Source: an uncultured Peptococcaceae bacterium (GTDB lineage Bacteria; Bacillota; Dehalobacteriia; UBA4068; JAAVYR01). Taken from it: a stretch of DNA of 6,068 bases. The stretch is taken from positions 1-6,068 of the forward strand of contig CATIYQ010000044.1 of the NCBI GenBank assembly GCA_949739465.1. The letters run 5' to 3'. Shown piece after piece: positions 1 through 6,068 of this stretch. The notes beneath the pieces are model-generated. The model saw only the letters and a program-made list of their open reading frames with translations. It ran no database searches and had not been told where the DNA came from. A program made the position numbers and the translations under genes. Position 1 is the first letter of the stretch. The number at the start of each line of letters is the position of its first letter.

Positions 1-3000
1 AAAACTGTCTGGGGTTTCTGGAAAGGCGTAACCCCATCTAACAGAGTGTGGCGATTATAACCAACAAGATCGCCGTAATCATCATTGGCAATTCCATAAT
101 CCAGCCATTCAAACGGCACATCAGTAAAGTTCTCATTTTTTACACGAAATTTGAAAGCAGCCAGACAACCACTGTCATTTTCCCAGATATAATTGCCCCC
201 AACCGTGTCAATATAATGGATATAAACCCGATGCGTGTTCTCACTCAACGGGATATCCGAAGCGTTTATGGAAATAAAGTCTTCCACAGCACTGATGCTA
301 CCATCAGGAGATATCCAATTCCTGTTTAAGGTCTCAGCGTCTGAGCCGCTAGCCATACCAAGAGCGCCATCATCCAGGTCCTCATCAAAGCCTTCTAATG
401 TAAAGATATCTGAATTATAACAGATTGCAAAGGCCGTATCCACCAATCCATCCGGCAACATAGCAGAAAGATTTTCATACTTCACTGCCATAATAACCTG
501 ACTGCCGGCAGGCAACGCCGTTGGGTCAAGAGGTTCTGGGTCAGCGGTAGGGTCGGCATCCGCTGCATAAAACTCGATGAAAAATCTTGTGTCAGCACTG
601 TCAGCACTACCCTCTCCGTCAGGATCAGGCGTCGGCAACTCCGTCGGCATAACAAATTCTAATGGAAACAGCGGTTCTGACGAAGTATGGTCTCTCTTCA
701 AAATCGCCTTTAACAATACGTCAGCGTCAACGCGGGTATACTCTGTAAACAAATCCGATGCCGCAGTAATGTCTACCAGCAAATCCAAGAAATTCACTTC
801 TCCGTCACCGTTGTAGTCACCCATACGCCGCAGGACATACACCTTACGCTCTTTCGTTACCGTTTTATCTACCGCGTCAGGATTATCCAAGCTGGCTTTT
901 TCTGTATAAGAATAGGTTATCGTATATTCTGCCGAGAATTGCCCTTCTGGAATATCAAAGGTCGTAATCCTTTCTCCCTTTTGCCAAGGAGCTAAATCGA
1001 AGGTTTTATCACCGCTTACCGTTCGCGTTACAACACCAGCCGTATCCGCCGCCGAACTTTCTGTACTTATCACTAATTTATCATCAGAACCTTGCACCGA
1101 GAAACCGGGGTCAGTAAACGGATATCCTTCATAGAGATACAAATCCGGAACAGTATTATCCTTGTTCCCTTGTTTTAACCACATAACAGGGTCCTTAGCA
1201 ACAGCACTCATGCCGGACACGCTCCAATGCGCCATAAAAGGTAAATCACACACATTGCCCGCCGTGGTCAAATCACGTCCAGGACCGGATAAAATTAATT
1301 CCGTACCGTCAGCTTTACTTACCTTTTCCACGCCGTTTCGTCTCTCCGCCGCACCGTTTATTTCTAAACCGGTTTCACCAGAGGTAACAGCCGTGAAATA
1401 CACAGAAAGGAAATGATAACCATGGGTAAGCTCGCCATTCTCATCCACTCCGGTCTTATTAATCTTAATGGGAGGGTTTTTCAGCGTGGCCGAAGCAAGT
1501 CTTAATACCCCAGTATAATTATTAACATAAGGATAAAGCGCGTCTTCATCCCGACCAGGGTCATCCGCCCCATTGGTGCCCGGCGGACGGGCAGGACCGG
1601 TAAACATCAATCCACCGTCCCAATTCAGGTCATCGCCAAAGGACAACTTTAAGTAAATTTCAGCAGCCGCAGCATCCATTTTAGCCACCGTATCAATCTT
1701 ATCTGGCAAGGCAGTATCCATGATTTCCATGGCTTCCGCTTCCGACATATTCATTGCCTTATACTCAGTATAAGCATTATAGGCAATCTGTTCATTCAGC
1801 GTAATACCGGTTAAATCAACCCCTGTTTTCAGACAAGACGTGCCGTCAGCAAGGGTTTCCGGCGCAATATAGCCATCAGTCCCTAATTTATGAAAGCCAC
1901 TGTCCGCTGCCTGAAGAACACTAGGGTTAAAACGAATATGAAACGTATAAGAAAGCAAGTCGCTGAAATTGTTAAAGTAAATATCCAGTCTAAGCTGGTC
2001 ACCGGCTTTCACCTTATATCCGGGCGTAATACTCATAGAATAATCATTATCATAACCGCTGGATTTTAGGTCAAAATAGACATTTCTGCCCATTTCAGCT
2101 TCATAGGGTATCTCGACCTTAGCGCTTTTCTCACCGCTACGGGTCACCGTCACATAAACGCTGCCACCGTCGGGACTAAGGTTACTTGTACCGAGACGCA
2201 TGGCAATACCGCCCTCATTATCCACTGTTTCCGGTCCGGCAATTTTTTCAAACCCCGAACCCTTCCTAACATAAACGGTTATCTTATCATTCTTTTTGGC
2301 CGCGCCCGCTTCTGTATTGGACGGCGTCAAAATCAAGTAATCATCAATACCGAAGTCCAACAAACCGGGGTCAAATGTATCAGGGTCTGCCGTATAGTTG
2401 GTGTAGTTATACACCTTCACCGTGTTCTCTAGCATTTGCTTGATTCTATCGTCCGTAGAAAGACTTTGCGGCAATTCATATACCTGTTCCGCTGTTAACA
2501 CAAGATTGCCAACAACAGGAACAGCCTCTTTCACAGAAGGAGGCGGCGCCAACAGATTCAAAGATTGAATAGACGCCCGATAACCATTGGGAGAAGAGAT
2601 GTGATGATACCGCTGTTGCAATGCCAAATCAGTTACCCCTGCCGGAATATCATCGGTAGACGCGAAATAAAGAGGAGAACCTTTTTCACCCCAAGTACCA
2701 GTGCCTTTCGCCAAGCATTTAAAATACAACCGCACCACTCTATGACTGTACGACGGTGTAGCGCTGCCATTCAAATGAGAAAGGTCTACCACATTATCAC
2801 TACTAAATTCCAGCTTAATGAGACCTGTTTCCGTGTTCACATAAGGCGTTTGCCGCCACTGACTACTGCCGGTAGTGTCCTGTTTTGCCCCCCAGGCAAA
2901 TAAGTCACTGTAAACACCAATACCATAAGAAGGGTTACCACCTACCACATAGCAAGTCCCATTATCGACAATATTGGAAGGAATCATAAATGGACTGATC

Positions 3001-3725
3001 AAAACACCTTCTTCGTTTGTCTTCACAGGATTACCGATTTTATATCCAGCAGTGCCGCCAATCACAGTAGGAGAAAGTGCTGTCAATTCCAGCACAGTCG
3101 GATCATATTTAATAGGCAGCGTTACAGACTGCACCTTGGTGATGTTGTTCAGCACAATATCAGCGACATAATAATTACCGACCACCATGTTTCCGGGCGT
3201 ACGTCTAACATTTTTCGAATTAGTAGAAACCAGGTTAGAGCCATCCCCTACATTGTTGCGAAGATCCCACATTTCCATACTGACAGAAGGCGTTCTGCTG
3301 TCAGTATAAGGAACAGCAACCCTATCGCTTTCCGTCATGCCTAAAGATTGACAACTCACATATACCGTGCCGCCGCCACTGTTCATCCAGTCGACATCCA
3401 GCGGGATAGCACAGCAAGCGCCCTGGGGATTATAGGTCCCCATACCGATTAAATCACCGTCTGTCTGACTGTTATAGACACGATAAGTAGCCTCGCCCCC
3501 AAGATTCCACATATAAAGTGTTGGGACAAGACCGTTTGTTTCCCCATAAATATCGGAGCATGTGTAGTTGTAAACAATGCAATTTCCAGCGTTAGGCGCG
3601 TTAGATTGGACGCCGTCTTCGGCGGCATAAACACTGAGAGGCACACACCCTAAAAGCTGCATGACAATCAGTAACGCTACTGTCAAAACGCTTACGAGAC
3701 GTTTTCCCGCATTTTCCTTCATCAT
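1..3725 (-). CDS. Large secreted modular protein with cohesin-like and dockerin-like modules (3' end outside window)
   Basis: About 1241 codons are open without interruption from the ATG at 3725 to the left edge; no stop is seen, so the C-terminus (where a surface anchor would be) is missing. A second ATG follows immediately at 3722. Residues 8-35 form a signal peptide: KR, a hydrophobic core, then VYA-AED, a good signal peptidase I site; LLGC at 24-27 is a weak lipobox alternative. Modules I read, in order: beta-rich module A (~48-141, cysteines 49, 56, 104, 105, 125); cohesin-like 1 (~180-355, with IKYDPTVLEL at 205-214); second copy of module A (~436-545); cohesin-like 2 (~570-792, IRFNPSVL at 597-604, apparent insertion ~635-745); DUF5011-like Ig module (~860-965); dockerin-like segment (~966-1012) with DYNGDGEVNFLD at 970-981; acidic Pro/Thr linker (~1013-1047); cohesin-like 3 (~1048-1225, ICYNSDIFTLEGF at 1101-1113). 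Family knowledge: cohesins bind dockerins outside the cell. The scaffold, adhesin or self-assembly role is inference; domain calls are by eye. Confidence 0.9.
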   Translation of the reverse strand, partial: MMKENAGKRLVSVLTVALLIVMQLLGCVPLSVYAAEDGVQSNAPNAGNCIVYNYTCSDIYGETNGLVPTLYMWNLGGEATYRVYNSQTDGDLIGMGTYNPQGACCAIPLDVDWMNSGGGTVYVSCQSLGMTESDRVAVPYTDSRTPSVSMEMWDLRNNVGDGSNLVSTNSKNVRRTPGNMVVGNYYVADIVLNNITKVQSVTLPIKYDPTVLELTALSPTVIGGTAGYKIGNPVKTNEEGVLISPFMIPSNIVDNGTCYVVGGNPSYGIGVYSDLFAWGAKQDTTGSSQWRQTPYVNTETGLIKLEFSSDNVVDLSHLNGSATPSYSHRVVRLYFKCLAKGTGTWGEKGSPLYFASTDDIPAGVTDLALQQRYHHISSPNGYRASIQSLNLLAPPPSVKEAVPVVGNLVLTAEQVYELPQSLSTDDRIKQMLENTVKVYNYTNYTADPDTFDPGLLDFGIDDYLILTPSNTEAGAAKKNDKITVYVRKGSGFEKIAGPETVDNEGGIAMRLGTSNLSPDGGSVYVTVTRSGEKSAKVEIPYEAEMGRNVYFDLKSSGYDNDYSMSITPGYKVKAGDQLRLDIYFNNFSDLLSYTFHIRFNPSVLQAADSGFHKLGTDGYIAPETLADGTSCLKTGVDLTGITLNEQIAYNAYTEYKAMNMSEAEAMEIMDTALPDKIDTVAKMDAAAAEIYLKLSFGDDLNWDGGLMFTGPARPPGTNGADDPGRDEDALYPYVNNYTGVLRLASATLKNPPIKINKTGVDENGELTHGYHFLSVYFTAVTSGETGLEINGAAERRNGVEKVSKADGTELILSGPGRDLTTAGNVCDLPFMAHWSVSGMSAVAKDPVMWLKQGNKDNTVPDLYLYEGYPFTDPGFSVQGSDDKLVISTESSAADTAGVVTRTVSGDKTFDLAPWQKGERITTFDIPEGQFSAEYTITYSYTEKASLDNPDAVDKTVTKERKVYVLRRMGDYNGDGEVNFLDLLVDITAASDLFTEYTRVDADVLLKAILKRDHTSSEPLFPLEFVMPTELPTPDPDGEGSADSADTRFFIEFYAADADPTADPEPLDPTALPAGSQVIMAVKYENLSAMLPDGLVDTAFAICYNSDIFTLEGFDEDLDDGALGMASGSDAETLNRNWISPDGSISAVEDFISINASDIPLSENTHRVYIHYIDTVGGNYIWENDSGCLAAFKFRVKNENFTDVPFEWLDYGIANDDYGDLVGYNRHTLLDGVTPFQKPQTV
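2091..2420 (-). repeat. Module A, second copy (protein-level repeat)
   Basis: Residues ~436-545. It begins VYNYT (438-442) and ends GGSVYVTV (520-527) then KSAKVEIPY (533-541), matching the landmarks of the first copy with about 14 extra residues between them. Like the first copy it lies before a cohesin-like module, so the N-terminal half of the protein looks like a duplicated two-module unit (A plus cohesin-like). Divergence is high, so the duplication is old. Confidence 0.5.
3303..3584 (-). repeat. Module A, first copy (protein-level repeat)
   Basis: Residues ~48-141 of the large protein. The segment starts with VYNYT (51-55) and ends with GGGTVYVS (117-124) followed by ESDRVAVPY (132-140). 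The same framework recurs at ~436-545. This copy is richer in cysteine (C49, C56, C104, C105, C125) than the second copy, which has none in that stretch, so disulfides may stabilise the N-terminal copy outside the cell. The family is not recognised; the alternating pattern suggests a beta-sandwich. Confidence 0.5.
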
Positions 3726-3732
3726 ACCAATT

Positions 3733-3741
3733 CACCTTCTA
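3733..3741 (-). promoter_or_regulatory. Ribosome binding site of the large secreted protein gene
   Basis: On the minus strand AGAAGGTGA ends 7 nt before the ATG at 3725 and 10 nt before the ATG at 3722. The spacing fits either methionine; the first is taken as the start. Confidence 0.75.
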
Positions 3742-3851
3742 GACCGTGCTGCTAACGGCACAATTGACATTACTTCTAACTGGGATTACTCGGCAAAATG
3801 CTTTTCATAACCTCACTTTTGCAATGGGAACAGAACTTAATCCAAGTCAGT

Positions 3852-3880
3852 ATTTTACCATTGTCAACCGGCTTTTTCAA
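3852..3880 (-). promoter_or_regulatory. Candidate sigma-70 promoter for the large secreted protein gene
   Basis: On the minus strand TTGAAA (3880-3875) and TAAAAT (3857-3852) are separated by exactly 17 bp, each one mismatch from consensus. Transcription would start near 3845 and give a leader of about 120 nt. The -35 box lies inside a short inverted repeat, GGCTT-GAAA-AAGCC (3883-3870), which could serve as an operator or be chance. No known riboswitch was recognised in the leader. Confidence 0.5.
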
Positions 3881-3924
3881 GCCCTATCCCAAAGGCAGTT
3901 TTACCTTTTGTCCTTAAAATCGAC

Positions 3925-3956
3925 AATTAAATTGAGAGTCCACACCCAATTTAATT
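3925..3956. repeat. AT-rich perfect inverted repeat, 10 bp arms
   Basis: AATTAAATTG (3925-3934) and CAATTTAATT (3947-3956) are exact reverse complements around a 12 nt GC-richer centre (3935-3946). It lies about 45 bp upstream of the -35 of the better promoter candidate, and downstream of the weaker one. The position suits a dimeric regulator site, or an RNA hairpin if the distal promoter is used. There is no U-tract directly after either arm, so a terminator is unlikely. Confidence 0.5.
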
Positions 3957-3979
3957 TATCACATTAACTTTACATTCAA

Positions 3980-4008
3980 ATATTATCACAGTTGAAATTG
4001 CTTGTAAA
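3980..4008 (-). promoter_or_regulatory. Weaker alternative promoter upstream of the large gene
   Basis: On the minus strand TTTACA (4008-4003) and TAATAT (3985-3980) are 17 bp apart. The -35 has one mismatch, the -10 has two. It sits just past the 4013-4050 hairpin. AT-rich spacers give such matches by chance, so this ranks below the 3852-3880 candidate. Confidence 0.25.
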
Positions 4009-4012
4009 TAGA

Positions 4013-4050
4013 AAAAAACCAATCATTTCCTGGTTTCGGTTTGGTTTTTT
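4013..4050. terminator. Possible second, weak bidirectional terminator hairpin
   Basis: AAAAAACCAA (4013-4022) pairs with TTGGTTTTTT (4041-4050) across an 18 nt loop. Each arm supplies a run of Ts when read from the opposite strand, as in bidirectional terminators, but only two G-C pairs hold the stem. It may back up the strong terminator at 4093-4135. A plain AT-rich palindrome is equally possible. Confidence 0.3.
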
Positions 4051-4092
4051 ATGGAAAAAGCAATCTCTTGTTTCCGCGAAATATCTTACGAT

Positions 4093-4135
4093 ATCAAACA
4101 AAAAAGGACGGAAAATTCCGTCCTTTTTGTTTGAT
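4093..4135 (-). terminator. Rho-independent terminator of the livHM transcript
   Basis: GGACGGAA (4106-4113) and TTCCGTCC (4116-4123) form a perfect 8 bp GC-rich stem. A/T flanks lengthen the pairing to 4093-4135 apart from one unpaired A. Read on the minus strand the stem is followed by six Ts. It begins about 10 bp after the livM stop codon. The flanks are symmetric (five Ts in the other direction), so it could also stop plus-strand transcripts. Confidence 0.9.
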
Positions 4136-4144
4136 AATTTATCC

Positions 4145-5368
4145 TTATTTGTCCATATTTACCGAACCACTCTTATTTCCTGTCGTCTCAATCTGAGCGT
4201 TACGATGAAACAGTAATTCATAATTACGCACCCGTTTCGGAATCAATCCCTGGGGACGCAGCCACAGCGCCGCCAATAAAATCAAACCATAAATCAGCAT
4301 TTGATAGTCGGCAAAGTCCCGCAGCTTTTCGTTGACGCCAATCAGGAGAAAGGCGCCTACCGCCACCCCCAGGGGATTATCCATACCCCCCAAAATCACC
4401 ATGCAGATAATCATCAAAGATTTTGAAAAGTCATAGTCATCGGGTCCCACAAAAGACATATAGTGCCCATAGAACGCCCCGGCAATGCCGCAAAAGGCAC
4501 CGCCAATACAAAAGGCAAAAAGTTTTTCTTTGTTAATATGAATACCGAGACAGCCTGCCACCACTTCATCCTGACCGATATTATTAAGCGCTATGCCTTT
4601 GGCGGAAAGATTAACTCGATAGGCCACAAACAAAAGCGCCGCCAAAAGCAACAATGCCAAATAAAGATAATTCGCCTGATACGGTATGCGGAAACCAAAC
4701 AGCTCATGGGTCTGGTGAAAAGAGAAACTGCCAATGGTAAAGCCAGGAAGACCGGGCATACCGTTGGGTCCACCCACCGCTTTGATATTCACAATGACCA
4801 GGGAAAAAATAAGCTGCAGCGCCATGGTTACCAATGACAAATAATAGCCTTTGGTCCGAAGGGTAGGCGCTCCCACCAAACCGCCCAGCACAGCCGTTAC
4901 CACAGCAGCAAAAAGCAAACCCAACCAAGGAGAAATACCCAACTTCATGGTAACAACGCCGGTGGTATACGCCCCAATACCAAAGAAAGCGGCAGGCGCA
5001 AAGTTTACCATATCCGCGCTGCCCATCTGGAAGTTAAGTCCCAATGCCAAAATGGCATAGACGCATACCAGAACGCCGATGTGGAGCGCGTAAGGCTTAC
5101 CGCTTAGCGCAAGAGGCAAGAAAACGGCTCCCAACAACACAACCGACAGAAAAACCTTTCGTTCTTTAATGCAAGCGGTATAAGCTCGATCTATTATGCC
5201 CTTCTTCTCCAGAGAGAGAATGGCAATAACAATGACTGCCAGCAGCGGCAGACTTAAGTTATAGTCTAAATACAACACGAAAAAGACAGCCAGCCAAATA
5301 AGGGCGACCGTAAGCAGAGAAACGCCAATATTTCTTTTGTTCGTCGTCTTTTCTTGATTCCTTACCAT
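4145..5368 (-). CDS. livM: Branched-chain amino acid ABC transporter permease LivM
   Basis: A 407-residue inner-membrane permease that should pair with LivH to form the channel of a LIV/HAAT-type importer for leucine, isoleucine, valine or related substrates. Two hydrophobic segments (~14-35, ~38-53) and a short charged loop precede the core, an N-terminal extension also seen in E. coli-type LivM. Core landmarks: LALGLNFQMG (107-116), FFGIGAYTTG (128-137), the GGPNG loop (199-203), the cytoplasmic EAA-like loop that contacts the ATPase (~254-290, GQDEVVAGCLGI at 265-276), VILGGMDNPLG (324-334) and the terminal LRPQGLIPKR (370-379). A polar tail of 28 residues follows. The ATG at 5368 is preceded by AGAGGT (5380-5375) at 6 nt. 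It lies 42 bp after livH, in the same operon. Substrate specificity cannot be read from the permease. Confidence 0.95.
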   Translation of the reverse strand: MVRNQEKTTNKRNIGVSLLTVALIWLAVFFVLYLDYNLSLPLLAVIVIAILSLEKKGIIDRAYTACIKERKVFLSVVLLGAVFLPLALSGKPYALHIGVLVCVYAILALGLNFQMGSADMVNFAPAAFFGIGAYTTGVVTMKLGISPWLGLLFAAVVTAVLGGLVGAPTLRTKGYYLSLVTMALQLIFSLVIVNIKAVGGPNGMPGLPGFTIGSFSFHQTHELFGFRIPYQANYLYLALLLLAALLFVAYRVNLSAKGIALNNIGQDEVVAGCLGIHINKEKLFAFCIGGAFCGIAGAFYGHYMSFVGPDDYDFSKSLMIICMVILGGMDNPLGVAVGAFLLIGVNEKLRDFADYQMLIYGLILLAALWLRPQGLIPKRVRNYELLFHRNAQIETTGNKSGSVNMDK

Positions 5369-5374
5369 GGTGAT

Positions 5375-5380
5375 ACCTCT
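5375..5380 (-). promoter_or_regulatory. Ribosome binding site of livM
   Basis: On the minus strand AGAGGT ends 6 nt before the ATG at 5368 and supports that start. The ATG opens MVRNQEK, a short polar N-terminus before the first membrane segment. Confidence 0.65.
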
Positions 5381-5410
5381 CGCTATCTCTATTTCTATTT
5401 GCCAAGGGGT

Positions 5411-6068
5411 TTAGACTTTTTCCACTGTTTTCTCGCCCAGGATACCTTCAGGCTTTGCCACCATGAAGAGAACCACCACGATAAAGGCTACTGCGCTGGC
5501 GTAAGCCGCGCCCCCGGGGAAGATAGAAACAAACACTTCAATAAAGGCAAGAAGCATACCGCCGATAATGGCGCCATAAACATTGCTTAAGCCCCCGACT
5601 ACCGCCGCGCTAAAGCCTTTAATGCCATATAACGAACCGTTATCAAAACGAACCGTACCGTAATAAGCGCCGATGAGAAAACCTGCCACCGACAGAAGCA
5701 GTCCGCCCAGAATAAAGGTAGTAATAGCAACGGAACGAATGTTAATCCCTGCAATAGCAGCCAGCCGTTTGTTTTGCGCCATGGCTTGCATGGCATTGCC
5801 CATCTTGCTCTTTCTAAGGAAGAGGAACACCGCCAACAGCACCAGGAATGTCACGCAGATAATGGTTACATTGCGATAAGAAAGAAGCGCGTGCCCCCCA
5901 AAAGAACCACCGGGAATAAGTCGAGGAAAGCGCTGGGGATTCCTGCCCAATGGAAAGAAAAGACCAATCATTTCTCGGATAACCACCCCTAAGGCAATGG
6001 TACTTAAGAGAGGCATCAACGAGGAAGATTTTTCAAAAGGACGAATGGAAGAAAGGTAGGTAAATACG
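5411..6068 (-). CDS. livH: Branched-chain amino acid ABC transporter permease LivH (5' end outside window)
   Basis: The last 218 codons of the other membrane permease of the importer. The frame is open to the right edge, so the TTG/ATG near 6019-6014 is internal: in-frame residues upstream (RPFEKSSSLMPLL) match the LivH stretch after its early membrane segments (RPLR...LxPLI type). Roughly 75-90 N-terminal residues are missing compared with the usual ~290-300. Landmarks are RNPQRFP, the EAA-like ATPase-contact loop ending AAIAGINIRSVA, FSAAVVGGLSNVYGAIIGG, and the terminal KPEGILGEK. At least five hydrophobic segments are visible. It is followed after 42 bp by livM with no terminator between. 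The livG and livF ATPases and the binding protein are not in the window. Confidence 0.95.
   Translation of the reverse strand, partial: VFTYLSSIRPFEKSSSLMPLLSTIALGVVIREMIGLFFPLGRNPQRFPRLIPGGSFGGHALLSYRNVTIICVTFLVLLAVFLFLRKSKMGNAMQAMAQNKRLAAIAGINIRSVAITTFILGGLLLSVAGFLIGAYYGTVRFDNGSLYGIKGFSAAVVGGLSNVYGAIIGGMLLAFIEVFVSIFPGGAAYASAVAFIVVVLFMVAKPEGILGEKTVEKV

Larger units (their letters stand above)
3726..4144. other. Non-coding spacer between livM and the large secreted protein gene
   Basis: About 420 bp, AT-rich, without a credible gene on either strand. From right to left it holds the livHM terminator, a second weak hairpin, a weak promoter candidate, the AT-rich inverted repeat, the better promoter candidate, a leader of ~120 nt and the ribosome binding site. 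In the leader GCAAAA and TTTTGC (minus strand, within ~3794-3823) could pair, as could GTGC and GCAC near 3746-3762; neither matches a riboswitch I know. Confidence 0.6.

Noticed and set aside
48..3171. Several plus-strand open frames of 60-112 codons across 48-3171
   Set aside because: They lie antisense to the continuous ~1241-codon minus-strand frame, show no family resemblance, and lack a consistent ribosome binding site pattern.
3449..3646. Minus-strand frame of 65 codons inside the large gene
   Set aside because: It is in a different frame from the signal-peptide-bearing gene that starts at 3725 and covers the same bases; a shadow.
3726..3845. Riboswitch in the leader of the large gene
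   Set aside because: I compared it by eye with cyclic-di-GMP, glycine, SAM, THF, fluoride and T-box cores and found no matching conserved core; only small possible stems.
4137..4156. ATGGACAAATAA at the livM 3' end as a remnant livG start
   Set aside because: It is in the livM frame as its last codons, and nothing after it resembles an ATPase; the terminator begins at once.
3746..4216. Plus-strand frames of 73 and 74 codons in the spacer
   Set aside because: They run through the inverted repeats, promoter candidates and terminator, have no convincing ribosome binding site, and the second overlaps the livM 3' end.
6014..6019. TTG/ATG near 6019-6014 as the true start of livH
   Set aside because: The frame stays open to the window edge and the upstream residues match LivH, so this is an internal methionine of a truncated gene.
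1..6068. CRISPR array, tRNA, insertion sequence or attachment site
   Set aside because: No regularly spaced direct repeats, cloverleaf, transposase frame or terminal inverted repeats were seen.

Overview
The window carries three protein genes, all on the minus strand: the 3' part of livH (5411-6068), a complete livM (4145-5368), and the first ~1241 codons of a very large secreted modular protein (3725 down to 1, running off the left edge). A ~420 bp non-coding stretch (3726-4144) separates livM from the large gene. No RNA gene, mobile element or CRISPR array was seen. Nothing on the plus strand looks like a gene; open frames there are antisense shadows.

Organism: the purine-rich Shine-Dalgarno sites, a strong U-tract terminator, moderate GC in genes with AT-rich spacers, and cohesin- and dockerin-like modules in a surface-type protein all fit an anaerobic member of the Bacillota (Clostridia or Negativicutes, gut or rumen type). 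This is inference; no marker gene is present.

Layout in transcription order, right to left: livH and livM encode the two membrane permeases of a branched-chain amino acid type (LIV/HAAT) ABC importer, 42 bp apart and surely co-transcribed. A textbook intrinsic terminator follows livM within about 10 bp, so the ATPases (livG, livF) and the binding protein are not downstream and must lie upstream or elsewhere. The spacer then holds a second, weaker hairpin, an AT-rich perfect inverted repeat, two candidate sigma-70 promoters, a leader of roughly 120 nt and a good ribosome binding site for the large gene.

The large protein is the interesting item. It has a signal peptide, three modules resembling cohesins, a duplicated beta-rich module placed before the first two of them, an Ig-like (DUF5011-like) module, and a dockerin-like segment with one intact calcium loop. 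The dockerin-like segment lies in the middle of the chain and is followed by a third cohesin-like module. Cohesin-like and dockerin-like parts in one chain suggest self-assembly or a cell-surface scaffold or adhesin. Nothing in the window links it functionally to the amino acid transporter; the terminator argues for separate transcription.
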